A DNA stretch of 64,000 nt from Paenibacillus sp. 37 (GTDB lineage Bacteria > Bacillota > Bacilli > Paenibacillales > Paenibacillaceae). Positions 41,294 to 51,572 of the stretch are shown here, in pieces. Where the stretch lies: contig NZ_CP043761.1 of NCBI RefSeq assembly GCF_008386395.1, positions 5,084,001 to 5,148,000 of the forward strand, read 5' to 3'. The notes under the pieces were generated by a model. That model searched no databases. It was not told the origin of the DNA and was given only the letters and a program-made list of their open reading frames with translations. How positions within the stretch are numbered: position 1 is the first letter of the stretch; each line of letters starts with the position of its first letter. The position numbers were made by a program, and so were the translations under genes.

Positions 41294-42331
41294 CTAAAAA
41301 CGTGAGAGGCGACAAGGGTCTAATTCATTTCTTGATTTTCCATCAATAATTTCACTTGCAGCCAGATTCGCAATCAGCGGCGCCAGCGTAATTGCAGAAT
41401 GCATTACCGTCAGATAAAGTCCATTCATGTGATCATGGAAGCCCACAATCGGATAACCGTCTTCAGGCATAGGTCTCCATCCAACCTTTATGCTCTCCAG
41501 TTCCAGTTGATTTCCGTGCTTGAGACTGCGACGCAATGTGTCGTAAGCTCGCTTACCGACCGCCTGTGGTCCGTTTTCCTCCGACTCGTCGATATAGTCT
41601 TCCGCAGCCAGCAGCGTATAATCTGTCAGTTGACGCGCTTCAAATTGCGCATTGGAGATTAATGTGTGTATCCGTTTATTAGCAGTTTTTATCCGAATCA
41701 GAATCGAAGGTGACAAAGTTACTGGCACGTGACAACCTAACGGGTTACAAAGTTCGGGTGTACCTGTTCCTGCGGCCAATACCACAATATCTGACTCCAC
41801 AAAACCCCTGGATGTATGAACACCAACCAGACGGGAACCCTCTTGCTTCAGTTGTGTAACATTGGTGTCGAACTGAATCTTTGCTCCGTACTCTTGCGCT
41901 TTGCTCAACAACAGCTCCGTTACCACTATAGGGTCCACCGCACCTTCTTTGCTGACAAACATGGCTTCATCCGGATATTCCTTCAGATTGGGCTCCAATG
42001 CCTCAAGCTGCTCCCGGTTTAATTTTTGAAATTGTTGCTCCCTTAGAGGCGGAATGTCCCAAGTTAGCGCGCCATGCCAATGAATTTTCAGTTCGGACAA
42101 CTCTTGCTGAAGTGTGTGATATTCTTCCACAGCTGCATCGTACAAATGCCAGTATTCAGGAGCCACTCTATGCGTCGTATGTATCCAGGCAAATGATTTT
42201 TCTGTGACTTCACGCGCCGCGGCTGAGTGCCGTTCAATAACAGTTACATCTTGATTTCGTTTGGCTAGATGATAGGCCATACACGCCCCAACAATCCCTG
42301 CACCAATAATCACAATTTTTTGTTTATTCAA
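41294..42331 (-). CDS. FAD-dependent oxidoreductase (DAO family)
   Basis: A 345-residue D-amino-acid/glycine oxidase type flavoprotein. IVIIGAGIVGACMAYHLAKRNQDVTVIER (5-33) is the FAD-binding Rossmann motif, and ESDIVVLAAGTGTPELC is the second dinucleotide contact. The C-terminal GWRPMPEDGYPIVGFHDHMNGLYLTVMHSAITLAP is the typical flavin-binding end of the family. It would oxidise an amine or amino acid; the substrate is not predictable. An AGGGAGAG site precedes the ATG at 42331. The HxlR gene lies 24 bases upstream on the same strand. Confidence 0.9.
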   Translation of the reverse strand: MNKQKIVIIGAGIVGACMAYHLAKRNQDVTVIERHSAAAREVTEKSFAWIHTTHRVAPEYWHLYDAAVEEYHTLQQELSELKIHWHGALTWDIPPLREQQFQKLNREQLEALEPNLKEYPDEAMFVSKEGAVDPIVVTELLLSKAQEYGAKIQFDTNVTQLKQEGSRLVGVHTSRGFVESDIVVLAAGTGTPELCNPLGCHVPVTLSPSILIRIKTANKRIHTLISNAQFEARQLTDYTLLAAEDYIDESEENGPQAVGKRAYDTLRRSLKHGNQLELESIKVGWRPMPEDGYPIVGFHDHMNGLYLTVMHSAITLAPLIANLAASEIIDGKSRNELDPCRLSRF

Positions 42332-42355
42332 AACTAACTCTCCCTTGTCACCCTA

Positions 42356-42739
42356 TCACCCCAAGGGATCGATTTTCCGAGGTTCGGATGGGTGTGCTCC
42401 TTTTTCGTCTTCTTCGCCGTACAGCTTCTCCATATGCTGCACATGGCCGGCTCCCCAGTCGCTCATTGTCTGGAGCACAGGTTTCATGAGCTGTCCGTAC
42501 TCCGTAATCGAGTATTCGACCTTAGGCGGAATTTGGGCATATACTTCTCGATGCACAATATCGTGATACTCCAGTTCTTTTAACTGCTGGGTCAGCATCT
42601 TTTTTGAAATATCCGGAATGGCTTTTTGTAATTCGCTGAACCGCATTGTACCGTTGCTCAGCAGTCGTAGAAGGATCAAAGATTTCCATTTACCCGTGAG
42701 GATATCCAAGGCCGTTCCGAATTTGCAATATACCGTCAT
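42356..42739 (-). CDS. HxlR-family transcriptional regulator
   Basis: A 127-residue winged-helix regulator with LTGKWKSLILLRLLSNGTMRFSELQKAIPDISKKMLTQQLKELEYHDIVHREVYAQIPPKVEYSITEYG, the diagnostic HxlR stretch. A single Cys near residue 5 (VYCKFG) is located as in redox-sensing YodB/HypR-type members. The gene is divergent from the DoxX gene, a common arrangement in which HxlR represses DoxX, and the FAD oxidoreductase follows it. GTGAGG lies a few bases before the ATG. Confidence 0.92.
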   Translation of the reverse strand: MTVYCKFGTALDILTGKWKSLILLRLLSNGTMRFSELQKAIPDISKKMLTQQLKELEYHDIVHREVYAQIPPKVEYSITEYGQLMKPVLQTMSDWGAGHVQHMEKLYGEEDEKGAHPSEPRKIDPLG

Positions 42740-42879
42740 TCTTATTCCTCACTTTCTGACCATATCCGGGTATACTTTTGGTTACCTGGTTAGGTTTAAG
42801 TGCCTACTTCCAGATTGGGCCTTCTCACTTTAGTATAGAGGCAGATATTAAAATCGAGCAAGTGAAGGGATACGAAAAG

Positions 42880-43233
42880 ATGAATGTAACGTTATGGATC
42901 GTACAAATCATATTGGCGCTAGGTTTTGTATATTCAGGATGGATGAAAACCATTCGTATCGAGTCGTCAAAAAAGACCTGGGCCTGGGTCAATAATGTGC
43001 CAAAAAGTCTAGTTATTTTGATCGGAATCGCGGAGCTACTAGGAGCGCTTGGCCTTGTTTTTCCTTGGGCGCTGAACATCACTCCGGTGCTTACGCCCAT
43101 CGCCGCAATCGCTTTGGCTACGGTCACCCTGTTCGGGATGCTGTTTCATGTTTGGCGTAAAGAGTACCGGGAGCTAGGCGTGAATATCTTTTTTATAGTT
43201 CTTGCGTTGATCGTGGCTTTTAAAAGACTATAA
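42880..43233 (+). CDS. DoxX-family membrane protein
   Basis: A 117-residue protein with four hydrophobic segments. VQIILALGFVYSGWMKTI and LIGIAELLGALGLVFPWALNITPVLTPIAAIALATVTLFGMLFHVWRKEY are the DoxX pattern. The family is associated with redox and thiol metabolism. The start is the ATG at 42880 (GAAGGG upstream); a longer reading from 42778 runs through the promoter region. It is divergent from the HxlR gene. A relic of a siderophore-binding gene follows immediately. Confidence 0.88.
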   Translation: MNVTLWIVQIILALGFVYSGWMKTIRIESSKKTWAWVNNVPKSLVILIGIAELLGALGLVFPWALNITPVLTPIAAIALATVTLFGMLFHVWRKEYRELGVNIFFIVLALIVAFKRL

Positions 43234-43239
43234 GGAAAC

Positions 43240-43452
43240 GGTGAAGTACAAATCCAAAAAAAACTCAAAAGTGGATGGACAGGTGATGAGAGTGAGGATT
43301 CCGTTTTTGAAGGTCTTATCTGGGATAACCTCCCTGCTGTCCAGAATAATCACGTTTATCGTGAGGAAAGCCGTGGCTTCGTGTTTAGTGACCTGATTTC
43401 GTTGCAAGCCCAACTTAAATTTGTCGTAGACAGCCTAACCCAAACAGAGTGA
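43240..43452 (+). pseudogene. C-terminal relic of an iron-siderophore-binding protein gene
   Basis: The frame at 43240-43452 is open to TGA without a start codon and reads SVFEGLIWDNLPAVQNNHVY, then REESRGFVFSDLISLQAQLKFVVDSL. This matches the C-terminal end of Fe(III)-siderophore substrate-binding proteins, where a W..LPAV.NN.VY and D.IS..AQL..IVD.L pattern is standard. The rest of the gene is missing. It is a second defective binding-protein gene besides the frameshifted one at 11654. Confidence 0.7.
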
Positions 43453-43743
43453 AATGGAGTAGACCACGGTATGTACGAGGCAAGGAGCAATCCTCGTCTT
43501 TTTATGTTTTTGCATAGTCCTTATCTTTCATTTAAAGAGAGTTTGAAAACAAAAACGCGACTTATATATAACATTGCCACATTTGAAAAAGCCTGGACAG
43601 AATACACACCTATTTACCGACGAAGCCTGCGATCTGTTCCAATAGTGTTATGCTATCGTAGTTGTGCACACAAATAAACAGGGACCTCTCACCATGTTGG
43701 CAAGGGTCCCTGTCTTTAAACTTGTTATATAGCCCATTTTCCG
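43453..43743. other. Gap between siderophore relic and collagen-like gene
   Basis: No convincing gene. A reading frame of 68 codons at 43471-43677 lacks a ribosome site and recognisable features. A terminator occupies 43678-43718. Confidence 0.45.
43678..43718. terminator. Bidirectional terminator
   Basis: ACAGGGACC and GGTCCCTGT form a nine-base stem, followed by CTTT on the plus strand; it lies 26 bases past the collagen-like gene stop on the minus strand. Confidence 0.75.
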
Positions 43744-45390
<1,647 letters not shown>

Positions 45391-45424
45391 CGCTACATCT
45401 CCTCTTTTAGGGATTTCTGATCTC

Positions 45425-45784
45425 CTAGATGTCATTAACTGTTTTTTCGTGCTCCACCACCCGGTGTGCATCTACCAATTGCCCAGAGGCTTGTTTGCCC
45501 CACACTGAAATCCCTACTTCCTCCACACCTTCCACGTCTGTTCCAAAAACAAACTCAAAAGCATCTAAATCTGCAAAATAAGTTCTGGTCACTGCTTCAT
45601 TAGGAGCAATACTGATCACTTCACTCACATATAGCGTTCTTGTTGTGCTGAGCACATAACCCTGAATGGACACGGTTACCGAGTCCACCTCAGCCCGACT
45701 TACCAATCTAATCGTTACCTGTTGGGTCGGTCTAACCCCGGAAACCGGATTGTTTTCAATCGGCCCAGTTGACAAAATAGCCAT
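45425..45784 (-). CDS. Paralogue of the collagen-like protein's N-terminal domain
   Basis: A 119-residue stand-alone protein whose whole length aligns with the first 115 residues of the downstream collagen-like protein: [19 protein letters not shown] matches [49 protein letters not shown] matches [30 protein letters not shown], and both contain VSVWGK or ISVWGK. It therefore results from duplication of the N-terminal domain and may assemble with it, perhaps as an anchor or cap on the spore surface. GGTGGGA precedes the ATG. The two genes lie 34 bases apart on the same strand and probably share a transcript. Confidence 0.8.
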   Translation of the reverse strand: MAILSTGPIENNPVSGVRPTQQVTIRLVSRAEVDSVTVSIQGYVLSTTRTLYVSEVISIAPNEAVTRTYFADLDAFEFVFGTDVEGVEEVGISVWGKQASGQLVDAHRVVEHEKTVNDI

Positions 45785-46057
45785 TTTCCCATCCCACCTT
45801 TATGAACCTCTGACTCTAGCAGTATTTGGCATAAGCTCACTCGATAGTAATATTCAAACACTCAATCAACGGTGTGGACAAAACACAGGGGGCAATCCAC
45901 CATTGTCACTTAACACCCTATTACGCACAGGGCTTTAGCTATACAAAAACTGGGATATGTACAGCAAAGAGAAAAAATTATGCAATATCAAAGTTGGTCA
46001 GCAAGTAAGAGTAGATTTTGTTATGTAACCAGGATCGATTCCAGAAAAAAACGAAAT

Positions 46058-46091
46058 GACCGTTCCCCCGGTAGATTCCAGGGAAACGGTC
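46058..46091 (-). terminator. Hairpin, possible minus-strand terminator
   Basis: GACCGTTCCC and GGGAAACGGTC form a stem with one mismatch; on the minus strand a TTTTTTT run follows seven bases later. No minus-strand gene was found upstream of it, so its client is unknown. Confidence 0.45.
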
Positions 46092-46255
46092 GCAGCTTAA
46101 GACGTCTTTTTCTCGTATCTAATTGTTGGCCGGGTAAAACTATGCTTGAAAGTGCAGTTTTATAGAATACGAGAGAGTATTTTACCATTAAGCCCAATGT
46201 TAAACACATAGAATAATAATGGTCTCTTCATCCTCTACTAAAAAATAGAAAAAGA

Positions 46256-46283
46256 TTGTATTATCTTAAAATTGTGATATGAT
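46256..46283 (+). promoter_or_regulatory. Possible promoter of the GH43 operon
   Basis: TTGTAT (46256-46261), 16 bases, TATGAT (46278-46283) on the plus strand. The leader to the first small reading frame would be about 300 bases and contains the cre site. Confidence 0.45.
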
Positions 46284-46388
46284 ATCGTCAAGTTAATAAA
46301 CATTTAAAAGAAAATATGAAAAATAATTACATTTAAATGTGACTAAACCTCTTTCTTCGCCAAATTTCAGTGTTCTAACTCATTTTAT

Positions 46389-46402
46389 TGAAAGCGATTA
46401 CA
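46389..46402 (+). promoter_or_regulatory. Catabolite-responsive element (CcpA site)
   Basis: TGAAAGCGATTACA fits the cre consensus TGWAANCGNTNWCA at every specified base. It lies about 300 bases before the xylan-degradation operon and downstream of the proposed promoter, where CcpA would act as a roadblock. Confidence 0.8.
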
Positions 46403-46592
46403 AAAAGAAACCTGACAGATTATAGCTTTTCTAATCGCACCCACAGATGCAGGCTTAATTCGGGTTATAGCCACTCCCCTTGCTGCCGTTACTACGTACC
46501 CGGTACACAGGTTGTCTGGCTTAAACCATATATGACAACATGAAGACTTATCCTAACAGCCAATATAACCATTATTTCAAGAAGGGGGTGAC

Positions 46593-46691
46593 ATGAGGAA
46601 AATCTTTTCGTTTTTTCGGCATTTCATCATCTCAGCTATCCTGAATTTTAGCTCACCAACTAATCCAATCTCATGGAGGCGAAACGTATGA
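46593..46691 (+). CDS. 32-residue leader ORF translationally coupled to the GH43 gene
   Basis: A short reading frame (MRKIFSFFRHFIISAILNFS... to ...PISWRRNV) with a good AAGGGGGTGAC ribosome site. Its TGA stop overlaps the ATG of the next gene in an ATGA, and it contains the GGAGG ribosome site of that gene. This arrangement predicts translational coupling: ribosomes finishing the leader could restart on the glycosidase. The peptide is hydrophobic and basic. It has no known relative, and expression is not shown. It is too short for usual gene calls. Confidence 0.45.
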   Translation: MRKIFSFFRHFIISAILNFSSPTNPISWRRNV

Positions 46692-48616
46692 TTCGTAAAC
46701 CGCTAGTTTTGTTGTTGTCGTGTCTGTTAATCTTTGTCACCCTGCCCGTGGAATCAAGCCATGCAGCAAATGCAGCCGTTGCCAAACTTCCTGGAAACTC
46801 TAATCCCCTCATCGATCATAAACTGGGAGCCGATCCTTATGTGCTCGTCCATAACAATCGGGTCTATGTCTACATGACAGGTGATGCATATCTGTACAAT
46901 AGTGACGGCTCTGTCCGAGAGAACCAGTACAGCACGATCGGGAAGATTAACGTCATCTCCTCAGCTGACATGGTGAACTGGACAGACCATGGTTCCATCC
47001 CGGTAGCGGGTGCGAATAATGCCAATAATGGACAAGGAATTGCCAAATGGGCTACTCAGTCCTGGGCTCCTGCCATGGCGAAGAAAACCATTGCTGGCAA
47101 AGAAAAGTTTTTTCTGTATTTTGCCAACTCGGGTGGAGGTATTGGCGTACTCACGGCTGATTCTCCTATTGGACCGTGGTCAGACCCAATCGGACGTGCC
47201 CTCCTGACTCACGGTACACCGGGTATGTCCGGCGTAACTTGGCTCTTTGATCCGGCTGTACTTGTCGATGATGATGGCTCTGCTTACTTGTATGCTGGAG
47301 GCGGCATTCCGAACGATACCAACGCTGCTTCCATTGCCAATCCCAAAACAGCTCGGGTCATTCGTCTCGGTGCCGACATGACCAGCGTGGTGGGCAGTGC
47401 GGTTACTATTGATTCTCCTTATATGTTCGAAGATTCTGGCATCCACAAGTATAACGGCAAATATTACTACTCCTACTGCATCAACTTCGCGGGAACACAT
47501 CCCACGGCATATCCGAAAGGTGAGATCGGATACATGGTTAGCGACAGCCCAATGGGGCCTTTCACGTATAAAGGACACTTTCTGAAAAATCCCGGCACGT
47601 TCTTCGGGGTAGGCGGCAATAACCACCATGCCGTGTTCCAGTTCAACAACGAATGGTATGTGGCGTACCATGCACAAACGGTAAGTAAAGCATTCCTTGG
47701 GGATGGCAAAGGGTACCGTTCCACCCACATTAACAAGCTGACCCACAACGCGGATGGCTCCATCCAGGAAGTGCAGGGTAACATGACTGGTGTATCCCAA
47801 ACGACCAACCTCAACCCGTATGTCCGGGTGGAAGCGGAAACCATTGGCTGGCAAGCAGGCATTAACACCGAGCCGAGTCAAGCGAGCGGTGGACCTGTAG
47901 CCAATCAGAATGTTACTAATATTCATAATGGAGATTGGATCGCGGTCGGCAATGTTGATTTTGGCTCAGCTGGAGCCTCCAAGTTCAAGGCTAATGTCGC
48001 TTCTACCGGAAATGGCAACATCGAGGTACGACTGGACAGTCCGACAGGTCCTCTGGCTGGAACACTTAATGTAAGCTCAACCGGCGGTTCGCAAACGTGG
48101 CGCGAGATGGAGACCAATGTAACCAACGCTACGGGCGTACATCGTTTGTATCTGGTGTTTACAGGCTCAGGTAATGGAAACCTGTTCAAACTGGATTACT
48201 GGCAGTTTACATCCGGTTCGGGCGGCAACCCCAACCCCAATCCTAACCCATCCGTTACTCGCATCGAAACGGAAAGCATGACACTTGGCGGTCAATATGC
48301 CGGTGTGATCAGCTCCCCTTTTAATGGAGTAGCGCTCTACGCCAACAATGATTATGCAGCATACAATCAATATTATGCTTTCCCAACCCATCATTTCTCT
48401 GTCCGCGGTGCTTCCAACAACAATGAGACGGCCCGTGTCGATCTTGTCATCGGGGGTGTAACGGCGGGTTCATTCTACTTTACCGGTACACAACCGACCG
48501 TACAGACCCTGTCGAACATCACACATGCTACAGGCAATCAGGAAGTCAAGCTGGTCGTAACAACGGATAATGGTACGTGGGATGCTTATATTGATTATCT
48601 TGAACACTCGCAATAA
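46688..48616 (+). CDS. xynD: Secreted GH43 arabinoxylan arabinofuranohydrolase/xylosidase with CBM6 and CBM36
   Basis: A 642-residue secreted enzyme. Signal peptide 1-27; a five-bladed GH43 domain (about 38-365) with the base Asp in LGADPYV (near 49), the middle Asp in WLFDPAVLVDD and the acid Glu in MFEDSGIHKY (near 248); a CBM6 (about 382-508, VRVEAETIGWQAGI to FKLDYWQF); an NPNPNPNP linker; and a C-terminal CBM36 (about 525-642, IETESMTLGGQYAGVI...WDAYIDYLEHSQ), a calcium-dependent xylan binder. This plan matches XynD-type enzymes that release arabinose or xylose from arabinoxylan. The start is the ATG at 46688, after GGAGG; an ATG 15 bases earlier lacks one. CcpA control is expected. Confidence 0.93.
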   Translation: MIRKPLVLLLSCLLIFVTLPVESSHAANAAVAKLPGNSNPLIDHKLGADPYVLVHNNRVYVYMTGDAYLYNSDGSVRENQYSTIGKINVISSADMVNWTDHGSIPVAGANNANNGQGIAKWATQSWAPAMAKKTIAGKEKFFLYFANSGGGIGVLTADSPIGPWSDPIGRALLTHGTPGMSGVTWLFDPAVLVDDDGSAYLYAGGGIPNDTNAASIANPKTARVIRLGADMTSVVGSAVTIDSPYMFEDSGIHKYNGKYYYSYCINFAGTHPTAYPKGEIGYMVSDSPMGPFTYKGHFLKNPGTFFGVGGNNHHAVFQFNNEWYVAYHAQTVSKAFLGDGKGYRSTHINKLTHNADGSIQEVQGNMTGVSQTTNLNPYVRVEAETIGWQAGINTEPSQASGGPVANQNVTNIHNGDWIAVGNVDFGSAGASKFKANVASTGNGNIEVRLDSPTGPLAGTLNVSSTGGSQTWREMETNVTNATGVHRLYLVFTGSGNGNLFKLDYWQFTSGSGGNPNPNPNPSVTRIETESMTLGGQYAGVISSPFNGVALYANNDYAAYNQYYAFPTHHFSVRGASNNNETARVDLVIGGVTAGSFYFTGTQPTVQTLSNITHATGNQEVKLVVTTDNGTWDAYIDYLEHSQ

Positions 48617-48650
48617 CACAAAGGTCAAGATAGACTTGGGAGGACAAGTT

Positions 48651-50714
48651 ATGTGGAAAAAAATCTGTACGCTTCTGCTCTCTCTTCCGTTACTTGTGGC
48701 ATCGATGTCAACGACAAGTCCTACCGCTTCCGCATCAACGTTCAGCAATCCGGTCATTTATGCGGATGTTCCTGACAGTGATGTCATCCGGGTGGGCAAT
48801 GCCTTCTATATGACCAGCACAACGATGCATATGAATCCGGGTGTACCTGTGATGAAGTCTTATGATCTAGTCAACTGGAGCATCGTAAACTATGTGTATG
48901 ATACGCTTGGAAACGGGGATATACAAAATCTGAACAACGGACAAAACGAGTATGGGCGTGGTTCATGGGCGAGCAGCTTGCGGTACAACAACGGTATATA
49001 TTATGTGGCCTTTGGCTCGCTTTCCACGGGCAAGACATATATTTACCAAACCAGCAATATTGAAACAGGGCCATGGACACCTTACACATTGAACAGTTAT
49101 TATCATGACCCCTCCCTTATGTTTGACGGGAATCGAACCTTTCTTGTTCATGGCAGTGATAACATCAGTATCGTCGAGCTGACATCTGATGCCAAGGCCG
49201 TCAAGTCCGGCGGGCTGAGTCAGGTTCTGATTCCAAACGCAAGCAGCATAGCTGGCTCTAACATGATTGTAAAGGCAGAAGGAGCACACATTCAGAAGAT
49301 CAATGGCATGTACTATGTATTCCTGATTGCCTGGCCTTCAGGTGATGGCCGCATTCAGCTTGCCTATCGTGCAAACACATTGACAGGGCCATACACAGGT
49401 AAAGTTGTACTACGAGACTCGGGCATTGCCCAAGGAGGTATCGTGGATACCGCATCCGGTGCATGGTACGGCTTGCTGTTCAGAGATAGCGGGGCTGTTG
49501 GACGCATTCCCTATCTCGTGCCGGTGACATGGTCCGATAACTGGCCTGTGTTTGGGGTGAACGGCAAGGTTCCCCTGAACATGAATATGCCCGTTGAAGG
49601 TCAGCCTGCTGCCAAAATCTACGGGTCCGATGAGTTCAACTCAACCACATCAGGCACACCCTCAGTAACGCAACTGTTAGTGAACGGCGGCTTTGAGGAG
49701 AGCAGCATTCAGCCCTGGACCAGCAACAATACGGCGAACATCACCGTAACAAATGCCGAAGCTTTTGGCGGTTCCAAAAGCCTGCTCGTCAGCGGCAGAC
49801 AGCAGACAGCAGGCGGTGCCAAACAGATGATTACAGGCAAGCTGGTACCGGGAGGAACGTACTCTTTTTCGGCTAAGATCAAATACACGACTGGTCCTGC
49901 AACCAAAACGTTTAATCTTAGCATCCAGAATGGTGCAAGTTATACCGGAATTACCATTATGGGCAGTGCGACGCTTACCCGCGGACAGTGGGGTACCATT
50001 CAAGGTACGTATACCGTTCCGTCGAATACCGACCTGTCCCAAAGCTTTATTTTTGTGGAAACACCGTATAACTTGAATCCGGACCCGACCAATGATCTGA
50101 TGGCGTTTTATGTGGATGACGTCTCCCTGACGAGCAATTCATCTACCGGCACATCCAGTCTGGCTCCATACTGGCAGTGGAATCATAACCCCGATACTGC
50201 CAACTGGTCCCTGCTCCAGCGGCCCGGTTTTATGCGGTTAACTGCAGGCAAAATCAGCAAAAACCTGTTGGAAGCCCGCAACACGCTGACACAACGAACC
50301 TTTGGTCCAAAAAGCACAGGCATTACCGCTTTGGATACAGCAGGCATGAAGGATGGTGATTATGCTGGACTTGCTGCTTTTCAGGCCAGATATGGTTTGG
50401 TCGGCGTAAAAATGACGGGCAGCACCAAATCCATCGTTATGGCTAATGCCAGTTCTGGCACAATGACTGAAGTAGCAACTGTGCCATTAAACCAGAACAG
50501 AATCTATCTTCGCGTCATCTGTGATTTTACGAACCAGACCGACAAATCCTACTTTGCTTATAGCCTGAATGGCAGCAACTGGACAACCATTGGCAATACA
50601 CTTCAAATGTCTTACACCCTGCCACACTTTATGGGATACCGGTTTGCACTATTCAATTATGCAACAAAGTCTACCGGAGGATATGCAGATTTTGATTATT
50701 TCCGCGTAGAATAA
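48651..50714 (+). CDS. Secreted GH43 beta-xylosidase-like enzyme with inserted carbohydrate-binding domain
   Basis: A 687-residue secreted enzyme. Signal peptide 1-29; GH43 propeller (about 30-320) with FSNPVIYADVPDSDVIRVGNAFYM at the first blade, YYHDPSLMFD in the middle and KAEGAHIQKINGMYYVFLIAWPSGDG carrying the acid Glu. The usual C-terminal beta-sandwich of this subfamily (LAPYWQWNHNPDTANWSLLQRPGFMRL, about 502-687) is split from its leading GSDEFN (near 326) by an inserted module of about 160 residues (LVNGGFEESSIQPWTSNN...FYVDDVSLTSN), which looks like a CBM4/9/22 domain. GGGAGG precedes the ATG. It follows the first GH43 gene by 34 bases, so both are cotranscribed and act outside the cell on xylan. 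Confidence 0.9.
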   Translation: MWKKICTLLLSLPLLVASMSTTSPTASASTFSNPVIYADVPDSDVIRVGNAFYMTSTTMHMNPGVPVMKSYDLVNWSIVNYVYDTLGNGDIQNLNNGQNEYGRGSWASSLRYNNGIYYVAFGSLSTGKTYIYQTSNIETGPWTPYTLNSYYHDPSLMFDGNRTFLVHGSDNISIVELTSDAKAVKSGGLSQVLIPNASSIAGSNMIVKAEGAHIQKINGMYYVFLIAWPSGDGRIQLAYRANTLTGPYTGKVVLRDSGIAQGGIVDTASGAWYGLLFRDSGAVGRIPYLVPVTWSDNWPVFGVNGKVPLNMNMPVEGQPAAKIYGSDEFNSTTSGTPSVTQLLVNGGFEESSIQPWTSNNTANITVTNAEAFGGSKSLLVSGRQQTAGGAKQMITGKLVPGGTYSFSAKIKYTTGPATKTFNLSIQNGASYTGITIMGSATLTRGQWGTIQGTYTVPSNTDLSQSFIFVETPYNLNPDPTNDLMAFYVDDVSLTSNSSTGTSSLAPYWQWNHNPDTANWSLLQRPGFMRLTAGKISKNLLEARNTLTQRTFGPKSTGITALDTAGMKDGDYAGLAAFQARYGLVGVKMTGSTKSIVMANASSGTMTEVATVPLNQNRIYLRVICDFTNQTDKSYFAYSLNGSNWTTIGNTLQMSYTLPHFMGYRFALFNYATKSTGGYADFDYFRVE

Positions 50715-50754
50715 ATGTAGTTTTATTCGGTTATTAATTTTTCGTTTATTGATC

Positions 50755-50796
50755 AGGACCTGTAACTTCACCATGTGTGGAGCCGGGTCCTTTAGT
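50755..50796 (+). terminator. Terminator of the GH43 operon
   Basis: AGGACC (50755-50760) and GGTCCT (50786-50791) close a weak hairpin followed by TTTAG, about 40 bases past the stop. Confidence 0.5.
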
Positions 50797-50829
50797 ACAT
50801 TTCTTATGAAGATCTTCCTCTTTGTAACT

Positions 50830-51366
50830 TCAAAAAGCCCGGAACTGTTTTATATAACGCATGTATCCTTCAGCACTTCGGTTAATCTCTTCATCCGTAG
50901 CCTGGAACGAGGCACCATAGAGTGCATAATGCGGCAGCGCCTGAGCCCCTACATGATTCATACTTGCTATGAAAGGTGCCACAAGTTCCTCAACGCTATA
51001 ACCGATAGAACCATCTTTCGCATAATTCTCCTGCTTATCCCCTATGGACATCGCTAGTCCTATCCGTTTTCCCTTCAACTGATTGCCCTTCGATCCGTAC
51101 GCCCATCCATGGGTGAACACGTCATCAAACCATTTTTTCAGCAACGGTGGATAACTGTACCAATATAACGGGAACTGCAACATAATATGATCATGCGTCT
51201 CCAGTAGCTCTTGTTCTCGGGAGACATCAATCTTCCAATCGGGGTAGGTCGTATATAATTCGTGAAGAGCAATATTATCTGTATACTGCAGCAACTCCTC
51301 CTTCCAGCGACGATTGACTCTCGAACTTTCCATATCGGGATGTGCCAGAATAACAAGTGTTTTCAT
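50830..51366 (-). CDS. NAD(P)H dehydrogenase/quinone reductase, flavodoxin-like
   Basis: A 178-residue FMN-dependent quinone reductase of the YwrO/KefF type. MKTLVILAHPDMESSRVNRRW is the FMN-phosphate region, HDHIMLQFPLYWYSYPPLLKKWFDDVFTHGWAYG is the signature, and LVAPFIASMNHVGAQ lies near the C-terminus. It reduces quinones, nitro compounds or azo dyes at NAD(P)H cost. The start is the ATG at 51366 (AAAGGAA seven bases before); an ATG immediately upstream and one at 51387 are alternatives. It is divergent from an HxlR regulator gene, with a 41-base symmetric operator between them, which fits a YodB-like system for electrophile-induced expression. Confidence 0.9.
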   Translation of the reverse strand: MKTLVILAHPDMESSRVNRRWKEELLQYTDNIALHELYTTYPDWKIDVSREQELLETHDHIMLQFPLYWYSYPPLLKKWFDDVFTHGWAYGSKGNQLKGKRIGLAMSIGDKQENYAKDGSIGYSVEELVAPFIASMNHVGAQALPHYALYGASFQATDEEINRSAEGYMRYIKQFRAF

Positions 51367-51449
51367 CATAAGTTCCTTTCTTCCCATCCAGGGTGTTGGT
51401 TTCTATATTTGGATATGGACCATTATCGATCACATCCAGTCAAAAGAAA

Positions 51450-51490
51450 ATACACACAATGAAGTAAGATGCTTACCTCAAAGTGTGTAT
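51450..51490. promoter_or_regulatory. 41-base symmetric operator between reductase and HxlR genes
   Basis: Outer arms ATACACAC and GTGTGTAT, inner arms GTAAG and CTTAC, centre ATG; the two six-base spacers are equal, so the whole is one symmetric dyad. The inner GTAAG-N3-CTTAC resembles sites of YodB-type HxlR regulators. Confidence 0.75.
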
Positions 51491-51572
51491 GGACTTCCGT
51501 GTCAGAACCATGAGAAAATAAATAGTTACACCCTATATAACACGTAAAATTTAACTTGAGGTGAATCAGGAT

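Larger units (their letters stand above)
45785..46592. other. 800-base non-coding stretch before the GH43 operon
   Basis: No convincing gene. Visible elements are a hairpin at 46058-46091, a possible promoter at 46256-46283, and a cre site at 46389-46402. The left end should carry the minus-strand promoter of the spore-surface genes, but I could not place sigma-K or sigma-E boxes with confidence. Confidence 0.5.

Noticed and set aside
43471..43677. 68-codon plus-strand frame after the siderophore-binding relic
   Set aside because: No ribosome site, no recognisable features and composition like non-coding DNA; it lies between a relic and a terminator.
45980..46165. 61-codon frame in the gap before the GH43 operon
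   Set aside because: It runs through a hairpin, lacks a ribosome site and looks like random sequence.
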